Positions 24,523 to 35,761 of a stretch of 64,000 nucleotides of DNA are shown piece by piece. The first letter of the stretch is position 1; every line of letters begins with the position of its first letter. The notes below the pieces were generated by a model. The model made no database searches. It saw nothing but the letters and a program-made list of their open reading frames with translations, and was not told where the DNA came from. The stretch comes from Lophium mytilinum (taxonomy: Eukaryota; Ascomycota; Dothideomycetes; Mytilinidiales; Mytilinidiaceae): assembly GCA_010093605.1 (NCBI GenBank), contig MU004181.1, forward strand, positions 1,426,001-1,490,000, given 5' to 3'. Both the position numbers and the translations under genes were made by a program.

Positions 24523-24926
24523 TTTAGAAAAGAGATAAGAGAGGAAAAAATTTACTCCATAACACTATACGAGCACGAATACAGGTCGGGATGTAAGGAG
24601 GAATGTTGGTTTTAAAGGCGATAGCTACTGTTTAAGGAGATTGTATGATGCCCTTGAATATTGTTCCCCTAACAGTCTTTAATTCTAGAAGCCCCACACC
24701 ACGTACACAGCCCCGGATGACGCGGCGCAGTCGCCGGATGCAACCTCACTTCACACAGTTAACACTGAGCGACCGCTAACGATAGTCGTATTAAGGGAAC
24801 CCTAGGGCAGTTTGCAAGACGAGGCTTCACAATCTTTGGTCTTCGGAGTAAGCACAAAGTCCATTGCGACAGAAACTACCCTATGCGTAGTGGCTGTTCA
24901 ACGTTGGTACCCCGGTAACCCACCTT
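24523..24926. other. Intergenic region, no gene seen
   Basis: Contains the 5' flank of the GNAT gene and the 3' flank of the LSH gene, both on the minus strand. Confidence 0.6.
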
Positions 24927-27907
24927 TCAAGCCTTCAAACCGTCCAATAGTGCCCCCTCGCCTTTCTTCTCCACGGCCTTAAACACTGATCCCTCTCCAC
25001 CAATGTCTAATCCTTTTTCGGCTCTGTCATACGCCTCTTCGCTTCTATCCAGAAGAATTTCCAACTCCTTTCCAGGTAATAGACCCCCATTGACCCCATC
25101 GTCAACATCAAACCTTTCACCGTCAGACCTTCGCAGCAACTTTTGAAGGTCTTCTAGCTCCTCCCTCGATCCTAATTCTGCATCCCCTTTTTTGTTCGCT
25201 CCCTTCCCATTTCTCACACCTCCCTTGCGAATTACCAGCTTCTCCAACCTCCTCTTTCCTTCTGCGCTCTCCAGTAGTTTCGCTTCGACAGTGTTTCGCG
25301 TGGCAAAGCGATATACAATCACGTTACGCGTTTGACCAATCCTATGCGCTCGATCCTGAGCTTGCAAGTCCTGCTGCGGGTTCCAGTCGCTATCGAACAA
25401 GATGACTGTATCTGCCGCGGCCAAATTGATTCCTTGACCTCCGGCACGAGTGCTGAGAAGGAAGATGTTGCTCGGCTCCTCGTCATCGCCATCTGCTGTA
25501 CCCTTCTTCCGCTTCCGAGCGTCTGTGACAGCAGGCTTGTTGAAGACCCGGATCTGTTCTTGGCGAACTGATTGCGGCACGCTACCATCAATACGGCAGA
25601 CAGACCAGTTCCGGAGAGAGTTGCAGTAGGACTCGAGAAGGTCAAGTTGCGTGGTAAATTGACTGAATATGAGTACTTTGTGTCCACGTTTTAGTAATTC
25701 TGAAAGCAGAGAGTCTAAAAGCAGCATCTTTCCTGACGACGTGACGAGAGTCTCATCTGGCTCTGTCTCTGTGGCGAAGGTCTCACCACCTTCGGAGGAC
25801 GTTGATATGAAAGGATTGAAGAAGTTGTACGGGGAGTTACAGCATAAGCGGAGTTGCATAATAGGATTTTGGAGCTTTTTGGCACCAATTTGGCGTTTCG
25901 CAATGGCGAGAGTGGTAGCTCGGACCTTCTCCTCGACCGCTTCAGAGTCAAGCTCTTCCTCCTCCGGGGAAGAAGCTTCGGCTTCGAGCTGTGCAAAATA
26001 CTTCTGGTCGCTAACCTCTTCATAGCTCTGGCGTGGTCGACCACGTCCTCGTTTGATCGACACAGGAGTAGCCTCCCGAGACGTTTTGGCACTCTTATTG
26101 GGGCTATCGTCGCCGTTCCCAAGAGCCTTACGCTTGAGACTCCCAGTACTACGAGCGCTGCGGGGAGTACTGGTTCCACTACCTCCGATACTCAAGCGTT
26201 CAAGAGCTTTATCTTCGAGGAACTCCCGACTTGTTCCATCGAGGATAGCCTGGTAGAGTTCCCTCTGCATGGGAGTGAGGGGTGCGAATAGCACATACTC
26301 GCGCTTTCTCGGCATGAGGTTCTCCACATCCATCTTCACTCGTCGAAGCAGGAACGGTTTAAGGACTGCATGTAATGAAGCAACGAGATACTGTTGCCGT
26401 TCTTCCGAGAAGAGGCTTTCGTATCCTTGTCGGTCTTTCAGCGCCGAGAAATCGAACCAGCTCTCGAATGAAGAAAGTTTATCAAAGATGGTTGGCATCA
26501 AGAAATGTAGGAGTGACCAAAGCTCGGTGAGGTTGTTTTGGAGCGGTGTTCCTGCGAGATAATTAGCTTTATTTGCAATGCATTACAAGGTCTAGTAGAG
26601 GCCTGTCTCACCTGTAATTAGAAGGCGGTTGGTGGATTGGTATGACTGGAGTTCCCGAATCAATCGGCAGTCAAGATTTTTGATGCGATGGCCTTCATCC
26701 TGTACGTCTAGTTAGCAGGAGATCTGTTCCGAATTCATAAAATGTGATGCTTACAATTATGATAAACTGCCACCCAAAGCCAGTCAGGAATTTTCGATCG
26801 TTCATGCAAATCTCATAGCTGGTAATCACGACAGGAAACTCGCTAGTTCCTGGATGCTTGAATTTTTTAGTCCGAATCTTCTGCCGTTCTTGTTTCGTTC
26901 CATGGTATAATACGACTGGGACAGAGGGTGTCCATTTATTGAACTCTTCCACCCAATTACTGGTCGTGCTTAGTGGAGCAGCAATGAGAAATGGTCCATA
27001 CGACTTCTTCTCCCGCAAATGGGCCAAAAATGCGATGGTCTGGATTGTCTTGCCCAGACCCATTTCGTCCGCCAATATGCCGTTTATTCCGTTGTTGTAT
27101 AGTGATATCAGCCACTCAAGCCCTTCCAGCTGATACGATCGCATAGTGCCTCCAGTCACTAGGCTAGGCTGACGAGCCGATTTGAGGTTTTGCACACCGA
27201 GGTCGCTTGTCTGAATGTCTTCTTCAGTAGTCGCTTCCTGTAAAGCATCTGCGACATTCGTTTGGGTGGTCTTTTGTTCGATGTCTTCTTTCTTGAAGAA
27301 ATCCGAGATCTTCGCACCCTTCTTGGGCCGACCACGTCCCCGCGTGGGTAGTGACTTCCGGTCACCTTGGGCTTCAGTTGTATCGTCCTTATTTGTAGTT
27401 GCTGCAGCTCGTGTCGCACGACGCTGAGACTCGGCGGCAGCCTTTTCCGCCTTTTCTTCTCGCTTTCGTGCCTGGCCTTGAGTCTTTTCATCCCGGACCC
27501 TCTCTTCTTCTTCTTGGCGCTGCATTTGAGCAAGCATGACTGTAGCGAAAAGCTATAATGCATGAAAAGTCAGAATGATCGAAATGGGCCGAATTCTCGT
27601 GATTGGACATCTAGCTTGTCTGGATGTAGAAACGAACCTTGCTTTTATTCATGAGATGTTCCAATGCCTTGAACTTGGTATCCAAAACCTCTTTCCCACC
27701 CTGAAGATCCTCTTTTCTCTCCTTCTCCAACTGTGCCTCCCTCTTTGCATCTTCTTTCTCTCGACGCACCCGCATTTGTTCCTCTTCAGCTAGCATCTCT
27801 TTCGAGACACCATGATCCACGTCCTCCATTTCGACGGGAGGCGGCGAAGATGCGGGTGTTGACTTCTGTGACGCGGTGTCAGCGGCGGTGGTGGACGAAG
27901 AGACCAT
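24927..27907 (-). CDS. SNF2-family chromatin remodeller, LSH/DDM1/Irc5 type (MUS-30)
   Basis: Four exons: 27907-27638, 27552-26755, 26699-26612, 26551-24927, giving 926 residues. The start at 27907 is the first ATG of the open frame. The N-terminus (1-150) is a charged coiled coil. The ATPase begins at about residue 227 ([12 protein letters not shown]), with Walker A DEMGLGKT ending near 259 and DEGH at 357-360. The second RecA lobe runs from about 673 (VLIFSQF) through [11 protein letters not shown] to DRAHRIGQ near 785-792. Two AT-hook-like GRGRP motifs flank or interrupt the ATPase, at about 161-170 and 552-560; the second lies in a long insertion. LSH/DDM1 proteins slide nucleosomes to allow DNA methylation or repair. 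Neurospora MUS-30 acts in genome stability. The first donor is GTTCGT. Confidence 0.93.
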
Positions 27908-28475
27908 GGCTTCTGGGAGCAATTGGTACGCGTCGCGGAGGTGGCGGCTTAGACGTGCATATAATTGATAGTGCGGGCAATGCGTGTCCAGAAAGCGGTA
28001 CAAGTACGTCCGATCCGCTCTTTGGTTACAATTGCCGTACGAAGGGGTGCACAGCGTGGGTTGCGTGTTCGTAGCGCAAGGGGGCGATATTTGACGCGTG
28101 AATGTGTCGCGTTATTCTCAATTGGAATAGATGACGACACGCCGTCACGCTTTTCCCTTTCAATCCGAAAAGGCGCCAAGGGCTCCCCGTCTTCAGCTCT
28201 ATTTTCACCACCATACTATTGGCAACAAAAAGATCCCTCCACATGATCGCATTTAGAGCAGGGCACTGTACGTCTACTTCATATGGCCCCATATCCAGTC
28301 TTCTTGCAACGCTCTAAAATGCGTTCCTGACTGCTGGGAGACGGAGAAAAGCACAGCACTCATGAAATGGAATACTCAGGCTAAAGCATTACCTTGGATC
28401 TCGTCTGCATATAAGCGGGTCAAGTTTTCTTCCATAGCTCAACGCTCCCTCACTTTATAGTTCAATCTACAAGTC
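27908..28475. other. Intergenic region, no gene seen
   Basis: Promoter side of the LSH gene and 3' side of the reductase gene. An open extension of the LSH frame reaches 28003 without another ATG. Confidence 0.6.
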
Positions 28476-29596
28476 TCAAACTCGATACACCAATTTCTTT
28501 GCACTGATTCTCCCCTTCTCCAAATCCTTCAAGCCTTCACCAATTCGCTCTAGTCCTTCTCTTACTTCAACCGGGTGCGGCACAACCCTCTTCTCTTCCA
28601 AAAGCTTCGCCGCTACGAGGCCCCATTTCTTCGCAAACTCAAAATTTGGCAGATAAGCCTCAACCCGAAAGCTGCCAAACATGTCAAACGCCTCGTTGAA
28701 AATGGTGTAACCAAGCGTAACGTCAGTCTTAACGTCAGTACGCGGAAACTCGACCAAAGCAAGGGTGCTGTAGTAAAGAGTGGATTCGGCGGAGGATGAG
28801 AGGGCATCGGCACAGATCTGAGCGGTGTGTCCCTCCCCGATGGTGTCCCAAACGTAGCGCAGCTTATCGTTGGTGAACTGACGAATGTCCGAGCCGACAG
28901 TGGGAGAATTATAGTCATAGACTTGGTCTGCGCCGAGTGACTTTACGAAGTCCAAGTTATGGGGTGAACAGGTGGTTATGACTTCAAGGCCGGATCTGGC
29001 TTACGTTAACGCTTTACCCACAAGAAGTACTTTCAATAGCTCCGGCCGAGACTGATTGGGGCCACTCACAGCTTTGCCATCTGAATGGCCAGCGTCCCCA
29101 TCGCCGTGCTGCCTCCATAGATCAGAACTGGAAACTTCTCCTCAGACTTCACAGGCGCCGTTGGCCATGGTAGCTGCAGGCTCTGATACAGCCCCTGCCC
29201 GACCGTATACACCTGCAAACCTAGCGACGCCGCTTCCTCAAACCCCATGTGGTCCGGAATTTTCAAGGCCAGATCCCCTTTTGCCACCACATGCTCCGCA
29301 AACGCGCCATCCTCAGGCTGCGAAGTGTGACAGCTGTGTGCAAAGCCCCAGACTCGATCCCCTGGTTTGAAAGGCCGAGTCAGCAAACTTCCAACTTCTT
29401 CGACAACACCGGCGAAGTCACAGCCGACCGTCAGCGGACTTTTCTCGTCAAAGTTTGTGTTTTGGATAGTCTTCCAGTCTGTGGGGTTCAGAGCAACGCA
29501 GGCGACCTTGACGAGTATGTATTCAGGGCGCAAGGCCGGCTTGGGCGCATCAACGACGGCGGCATTGCCTTTAGAGAGGAGCTTGTAGGCCTTCAT
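28476..29596 (-). CDS. Zinc-type alcohol dehydrogenase-like / enoyl reductase (ToxD/LovC-like MDR)
   Basis: Two exons: 29596-29070 and 28995-28476, giving 348 residues, standard for the medium-chain dehydrogenase/reductase superfamily. The start was set at the ATG at 29596 (MKAYKLL); the frame is open further upstream but lacks an ATG. The N-terminal catalytic GroES-like domain shows NPTDWKTI and VGCDFAGVV, then PGDRVWGFAH. The NADPH-binding Rossmann domain has IYGGSTAMGTLAIQMAKL split by the 74-nt intron. No structural-zinc cysteine cluster is present, which fits zinc-independent trans-enoyl-reductase or quinone-reductase relatives. It probably reduces a double bond with NADPH. No polyketide synthase is in the window, so a biosynthetic role is unsupported. 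Confidence 0.88.
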
Positions 29597-30252
29597 TTTG
29601 AAGGCTCGAAGTCCGACAAATGATGAGCAGGAATTCAAGAGTAGTAGTACGGTTGAGGCAAAGAAATGCTCTGCAGAAAACCAGTCGTTTGCAAGTTTAA
29701 TAAGTAGCTGCTGTGCATGATATAGGGCACGTGATCTGCTACTATATCTTTATCCTTGCGTTAGGCCGCCGGGTGGTCGATTCATCCGCCGGCTAGTCTG
29801 TCTCCCCACTGCTCGTCTAATCCTCCTTATTTCGTCCCTCTCTATTTCCATTTCACGAAGATGGGCGATACAACATCACTGATACCGAAGCACTCATGAC
29901 AGTAAGAAGTATAGATACCGAAAGCATTGCTGCTATCCTGAATTCATTGCTAGCAGACAGCGCTAACTTAACCTTACGGCTTGCATGTTCATGGTGTCTG
30001 AGACGCTTTAACGGGCTTTCGAATCGCCCCATGAGACGATACAGCCATCCCAGCCCTTCCAAGCACCGCCAACTTCCAATCCATCCGCATGTGCTAAGAC
30101 AGAACAGGATTTCCTCGTCACCCCGAGTCTCACTGCAGGCTCTATGCGAGATACTGTAAATACCAGTACCAACACTAACGAAGACTCACCGTCTAGCGAA
30201 GACCGAAAGCTCTCCTCCCCACGCGGGAGAAGATACACGAATGAGCTTTAGA
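29597..30252. other. Intergenic region, no firm gene
   Basis: Contains the reductase promoter and short ORFs on both strands around 29853-30159 that overlap each other and do not look like proteins. Confidence 0.5.
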
Positions 30253-31293
30253 CTACGAAAGCCATTTCGTCAAGACGAAACACACGATCTTCTCCAGAGC
30301 CCGTAGGTCTCCTTCCACCGTCCCAGCAGTCTTTTTATCAACCCACCCTTCAGTCCGACTGCCTCCGAAATCAACAATCCATGCATTATTCTCCGTATCA
30401 ACGAGGACATTATCCGGCTTAGCATCTCCCCAAACCAGCCCTGCTCTATGCAACGCCGTCAGTGTTTCCGTAACCTGGGTCGCCCAATGCTGTCTCAGCG
30501 AGAGTGGCGTGTCCGGGCCTATGGCTATCTCCAACGTTTCCCGTTCATGATCGATATAAGTGAGTAACATGCCCATTAGAAAGCCCCTTTCATCCTGCAC
30601 AACACCATGCAATCGACAGATCAGCGTGCTGGGCGCTAGCTCGGCCATGGCAATTCTCTTATAGTTCTCTAGCTCAGTTTGCGCCTGTCTTGATCCTGCT
30701 CCAGGGTTGAACGGCTTGAAAAAGTACGCCGTCTGGCTATTGCGGACGCGCACCTTTTCAGGATGTTTAAAGAGCGCCTCCTCCGGCTGCTCAAAACTGA
30801 GCCCCACCTCCGACGGGAGAAACGAGACTGCCCATGTCGCCAAGTCACGGAGAACGTCAACATCCAAGCGCACCCCTGGTGGCAGACGACCTGACCGCTG
30901 CGCAATCACCCGTCGTGGCAGCAACGCCTCATCGCTCACCTCCAGCCTACAGACGAACCAGTCAGGAAACAGGTAGTCGTGTAAAGTGACGCGGCCAACC
31001 CTCGCTTTCTGCAATACGGAGGCTGTAGCGGGCGCCAAATCTGCCATGAATGGCTCAAACGGCGGCATGATCCAGTCGTAGAAATCGCACTCTAAGGGTC
31101 CGTCGATTTGCTCCTCGCCTGTTTTCAGCACTTCGAGGCATGAGTGGTAGTATTTTAATGCAGCAGTTGAGTTCTGAAAGTCCGACGGTGAGATATGGAG
31201 GCAAAATATCTTTCCGTTGCTCCGCACGATGATCTCGCAATCGTCGTCGTGGAGGCTTGTCACGTAGATTGCGTTGTATTTCGGACGACTCAT
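30253..31293 (-). CDS. Protein kinase-like domain protein
   Basis: An intronless ORF. From the first ATG (31293) it encodes 346 residues; the frame stays open to 31476, where it runs into the inverted repeat of a transposon-like element, so the N-terminus is uncertain. The C-terminal half is a small kinase fold: GLVWGDAKPDNVLV at 285-298 replaces the HRD loop, with Asp290 and Asn295, and DFGG follows at 308-311. The N-lobe is not obvious, and no glycine-rich loop is seen. Such divergent kinase-like genes are abundant and expanded in ascomycetes, often near mobile elements; some may act on small molecules and others may be inactive. No substrate can be inferred. The gene lies tail-to-head with the reductase gene. 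Confidence 0.75.
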   Translation of the reverse strand: MSRPKYNAIYVTSLHDDDCEIIVRSNGKIFCLHISPSDFQNSTAALKYYHSCLEVLKTGEEQIDGPLECDFYDWIMPPFEPFMADLAPATASVLQKARVGRVTLHDYLFPDWFVCRLEVSDEALLPRRVIAQRSGRLPPGVRLDVDVLRDLATWAVSFLPSEVGLSFEQPEEALFKHPEKVRVRNSQTAYFFKPFNPGAGSRQAQTELENYKRIAMAELAPSTLICRLHGVVQDERGFLMGMLLTYIDHERETLEIAIGPDTPLSLRQHWATQVTETLTALHRAGLVWGDAKPDNVLVDTENNAWIVDFGGSRTEGWVDKKTAGTVEGDLRALEKIVCFVLTKWLS

Positions 31294-31453
31294 TGCTGCA
31301 GGGTCGCACCGCGAGGAAAGTTTCAATAAGTTTAGGATAGCAGCAACACCTTCGATAACGACTATTCTTCGCTCGAAATCGCCTTCTTGAGATCCTAAAA
31401 AATGGAATAGGGCATTGAGAGCCTGGAGCGTGGTACACGCACGGACTACAGTA

Positions 31454-31827
31454 CTAGGCCACAAGTCTGGGCACACCTAACTGTCACTGATTGGCTTCAG
31501 GATTGCTCACTCGACACCACTGTAGGGGGTAGCCTGGCTGCTAAGCAGCTACTTTATTAATCGGGCTGTCTAACCTGCACTACTTGAAAATCGCCATCGC
31601 CTTTAGATCTTTAAAATCCAGTAACATGTAGATCTATTACTCCTAGGCTCTAATATTGCTTACTCGACACCACCGTAGGGGGTAGCCTAGCTGCTAAGCA
31701 GCAACTTAGTTAAGAGGCAGTCTACTCTGCGCTGTTTAAAACCCGACATTGCCTATAGATCTTCCAAATCCTTGGGGGGTGCCCCTAGCAGTGGTCAACC
31801 GGTGTGCCCAAACTTATGGCCTGTCAC
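31454..31827. mobile_element. MITE-like terminal inverted repeat element, TA target duplication
   Basis: Imperfect terminal inverted repeats occur at 31454-31477 and 31801-31827. The reverse complement of the right end matches the left at 20 of 22 positions from AGGCC to GCACACC, and the two differences are C/T. A TA dinucleotide borders each end (31452-31453 and 31828-31829), the usual duplication for Tc1/mariner and pogo elements. The 374-bp interior has no transposase ORF, so this is a non-autonomous copy. It contains two direct repeats of about 115-120 bp. Confidence 0.65.
31502..31770. repeat. Direct repeat inside the TIR element (two copies, offset 153 bp)
   Basis: Copy one is at about 31502-31620 and copy two at about 31655-31770. 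Both contain ACTCGACACCAC, GTAGGGGGTAGCCT, GCTGCTAAGCAGC and end near AGATCTT. Many of the differences are transitions. Confidence 0.8.
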
Positions 31828-32327
31828 TATAAACCCAGGGAGCATCATCTTATCTCCGACACCCTCTATACTCAGGCCAGCCTCTGAAACATGAGAAATT
31901 CAAGGCTCTCCCTACTAGCCCAATTACGTGGTTCCAGGTCCACCTCGTAAATCACGAGAGTCTGGAACTCAAGGCCGTTTCGACTTTCGCATCCTTATCG
32001 CACTCCACTCCACTCCCTGCTTCACCAATCTGACCCTGCAAGGACATAGCCTGTACCACGAAATAATTGATAGCGGACGACTCATAGCATTCTCCAGAAT
32101 ATGCGCTAGATGCACTGCAGGGACTCCAAGTTTATGAATGCTTGATCTAGATGAATAGTATCGCTCGTAACCGAATGAACCAGCGACTCCAAACCTACAT
32201 TCAGATGCACATAAATCGGAACGCTACCACCAAACAGCTCCGAACACAAACATCCACCCCGTGCTAAAGATACACAAATGCGCCTCCATCGCGTTTTTCG
32301 ACTCCAATCCGCACTTCCCAGCCCACT
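31828..32327. other. Intergenic region, no gene seen
   Basis: Between the TIR element and the permease stop. Only short unconvincing ORFs. Confidence 0.6.
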
Positions 32328-34224
32328 TTAACCCTCCTGCACCGCCCTCTGCACCTCCCTCGACGGCCCATGGAAATGCTTGCGGCCCCTTACCGCATAA
32401 TCAATCCCCGCAAACACAATAACGAGCAAGAAAACCGGGCCAGCGTAATTCATCGTCTCCTTGGTCAGGGGCAGCGTCGACGGCAGCGCCATGAACGGCA
32501 CTAGTAGCGTCGCGTAGCAGATGGCGTACAGATTGACCAGCGGGCCCCACCGGCCTAGCGTCCACGGGCCAAACACAATCTTGTCGTCGTCGACGCCGGC
32601 GAGGCCGGGCTCCGCTTTCGACGTCGCGACGCGTAGGCGTAGCGATAGTAGGCAGGCGATCGGGATGATGTAGGAGATGTAGAGGCCGATGGTGGAGAGG
32701 GAGAGGACGGCGTTGAGCGCGACGGAGGAGCCGATGTTGATGAGGGAGAGGAGGATGATGACGACGCTGACGAGGGACACGGCGCGCGTCGGGATGCGGT
32801 ACTTGGGGTCGACGTGCTTGAAGAAGTTGGAGAACGGGAGGCCGTCATCACGGGCAAAGGCCCAAGTGAGACGCGAGACTGAGGCGAGGGTGCCGAACAT
32901 TGCCGCGATGGAGATGGTCAGCATGGCGCACATCATGAGAGTAGCTGAGGTGGTGGAGTTTGTGAGTTGGCGGAAAATCTCGAGGATGGCGTAGCCGGTC
33001 GGGGTGCTGATCGCGAGGTTGATGTCCTTGATGGCGAAGAGGGAGAGGAGAAGGAACAGCCATGCGAGCGTAGCGTTGATAAGGACGGTGGTGACGATGA
33101 TCTTGGGGATGGTGTGGGCCGCTTTCTCGGTTTCTTCGCTCATGTGGATGGCGCCGTCGAAGCCTGATTGATCGTGTCAGAATGATTGATTTTCCGAAGC
33201 AGCTTCGTATGAATGATCACTTACCGATAATGCACCAAATACACGGCAGGAGGCCGATGAAGAAACCAACACCAGTGCTTTCCCAACCAGTTTGGTTGAT
33301 AAAGGTGGTGAAGACGAACTTCGCGTCTGAGTTGCGGCCCAAGACCAGCATAACGACGGCAAAAATGATGAAGAACAGGACGTGACAGATACCGGCAAAG
33401 AGCTCGGTGGCTGGGAGGAGGCCGATCCCATACACATTTACGACGTAGGTCATGCCCAAAACGGCCCACATCATCAAGGTGGTGTGCCAGCGCTCAAATC
33501 CATAATCAGGCCAATTGAGGATGACCATTCCCTGGATCTGACCGGCGATGATGTATGTTAAACTGGTGATTGTGGCTTGCCAGGCGAAGACAGTGCACCA
33601 TCCTGTGCTTGTTAGAGGTGGTTCATGCCCCAAGTTGGTCGCAAAATCGTACCTTGTAGGAAAGTGATTTGAACCCTCCACTTCTTCGGCGCAAACATGT
33701 ATGTCCAATGGTACTGAGCTCCGCTGATTGGGCACATAGAGGCCATCTCTGCTATGGAACATGCCAGCGCAAGGGTCCCGCTACCGGTGAAGAAAAGACC
33801 CCACACCAGGGTCACTGGCCCGCCAGCATAAAGACCGGTTCCGAGGGATCTGTACCAGAGTCAGCCACGAACGACAAAAACAGCAGCACATGTAGACCTA
33901 CGATCCAAACGCCTCCCACGACGACAGCAGTGTCAATGACAGACCCAAGATGGAGATGTAGTTGAAGCGCCGCTGGTGGAATTAGCAAGCTGTCTGCGGT
34001 GATAGGAGCACGAGGTGTGTTGGTACCTTCAACTGTTGCGTCTTCCCCATCTGCTGCATGACAGCCTTGTCCTCGACGTCCATGGTCGACGACGCGGGCG
34101 AGACGGGCGCGACATGGTCGCCGGAGACGGTTGTCTCAAACTGCTTCTCGGCCATTTCGTATTCGGTGTCGACTTGTTCGAGAGCTGAGTATGCTGCTCT
34201 TCTCTTGCCCGTCAGGAGTGGCAT
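32328..34224 (-). CDS. Amino acid/GABA-type permease (APC superfamily, UGA4-like)
   Basis: Five exons: 34224-34027, 33972-33902, 33849-33653, 33602-33225, 33163-32328, encoding 559 residues, the normal length for fungal GABA/choline-type permeases. A cytosolic N-terminus of about 65 residues precedes the first helix. The first core segments read RRFNYISILGLSLTLL, SWEAFGSSLGTGLYAGGP and ASMCPISGAQYHWTYMFAP, all typical of the family. The segment FDGAIHMSEE, restored by the last splice, is the conserved loop after TM6. TVDxRxPTR-like PKYRIPTRAVSL follows, then several hydrophobic helices and a basic C-terminus. About 12 membrane spans are expected. It would import GABA, choline or a related nitrogen compound across the plasma or vacuolar membrane; the substrate is not resolvable. 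Confidence 0.92.
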
Positions 34225-35761
34225 GCAACGCTCTTAAAGGAAACAGCAATCAGGGTCCGGGAGGTGGCTAGGTTTTGGATTGAAATACTCCGGCAACCAG
34301 GCCCAGGGCAAGGGCTATACTAGAGATAAACGGGCGGCCTTCTCGAGTCGGGGGCCCGCTTAACGACTTGTCCCACTAGCTCTCCCCGGCTGCTTGGTTG
34401 CGCACGCGATGGTGGTGCTGCCCTGGCGTCTTGGGTTACAGGGTGGAAGGAATGGACTAGCCATACACTTATGGGCCGAGAGTCGCAAGAGTAACAGCAC
34501 AGAGGAGCACCGTGGCCCGCGATCGTGCCATTGCCATTGGCCTCTGGCGTCGCCGACGAACGGCACGTCCCTTCCGCAGGCTCGGGGCCACAGGGCATGG
34601 TGTTGACTGAATCGCAGGCAGCCTTGGGCCCTGCAGTGCACGACAAAAGACCCCGCAAGCATCACGGCCTGCGCGAATCAACCAGTGCCGTGGCCTGCCG
34701 TGGCCTGCAGCGGGAGTGGCGGGACGAACGCGATGAGCGACGGATCCTCCGCCGGCGTCGCATGGCGCCTTATAAACTTTTCCAGGGCCGCATAAGCCGC
34801 TGGGCGGGCCTGCCGTGCCTTTGCCGACCCTGCTGGAAGGGGAACGCCGCCCCGACTGTACATGATATTATGTATCCAGGGACGGAGCAGCCCACCCATG
34901 CCCACCTCTACCCAGGAGCCAGACAGCAGTCGCCTGCAGCCAAGTGCCGAGCCAGGCCCCAATCGCACTTTTACATGCAGCCGCCGGAGTCGACAACGTG
35001 GCGTGGTGTTCCAGAACCCGTCGAGGTGGATGCTTCTGTCGCCAGAGACGACCAAATGGGCGCTGCTGCGGCAACACGATCCCAGGGCGAGAGACCGTGG
35101 TTCCGAAGCCATCACGCCGGACCCTTTGCCGTTAGGACCACCGTCGTGGGTGGCGCGGGCTGTTCCGGGTGTGGTCCAGATGGCGTTCGAGAAGACGATG
35201 GCGTGGGAACGGGTGGAAGCCCAGCAACGCCGCGTCCAATGAATCGGATCCTACACGTGACCGGGATTCGACTCCATCGCGAGCCTAGCGCGTCAACACG
35301 TTCATAGTAATGCTGACTCTCCATGTCTCTCTGCACAAGTTCAGCCTCTCTTCACATCCGGTGGTTGATTCATATCAAGCCACAAACTTGCCCTGTAAGG
35401 CAGCAGTCCCGGGCGCCTTTAGGTGGGCATACACGCCCTCTAGCTACTTATTCTTCAACCTACTTGGCTGTGAGACCAGAGAGAAGTATACCACGATTGA
35501 CTAGGCTCGCGCTAGACTACCAGCGTGAAGAAAGGCTGTATCTGCATCTGCTGTGTAGTTATGTGTCAAGCGGGCTGGAGGCTGAGCTTTGGTTCTTGGG
35601 TAGCTGTCGTGCCCAACTCATTGCATATCTATTTGGTCTATCGTGAAGCATTACCGTCAAAATAACACAGCAACCGTAACCAGTGCATCCATGCTATACT
35701 AGTGTATCAAACCTGAACCAGCCGTCTGTCCGTCGTCCAAGCATCATCATAGCCTCCCTTT
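34225..35761. other. Intergenic region, no gene seen
   Basis: Contains the permease promoter and the 3' flank of the Hsp88 gene. ORFs overlap on both strands between 34.3 and 35.3 kb without domain-like content. A T-loop-like GGGATTCGACTCC at about 35263 lacks the flanking pairing of a tRNA. Confidence 0.5.

Noticed and set aside
28973-29037. Read-through joining of the two reductase exons
   Set aside because: Stops and a frame change between 29069 and 28996 show this is an intron, not a frameshift.
35240-35300. tRNA-like T-loop (GGGATTCGACTCC)
   Set aside because: Flanking bases do not form the five-pair T-stem, and no anticodon or acceptor stem could be folded.
34525-35307. 260-codon plus-strand ORF upstream of the permease
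   Set aside because: No domain-like content, and competing minus-strand ORFs cover the same DNA.
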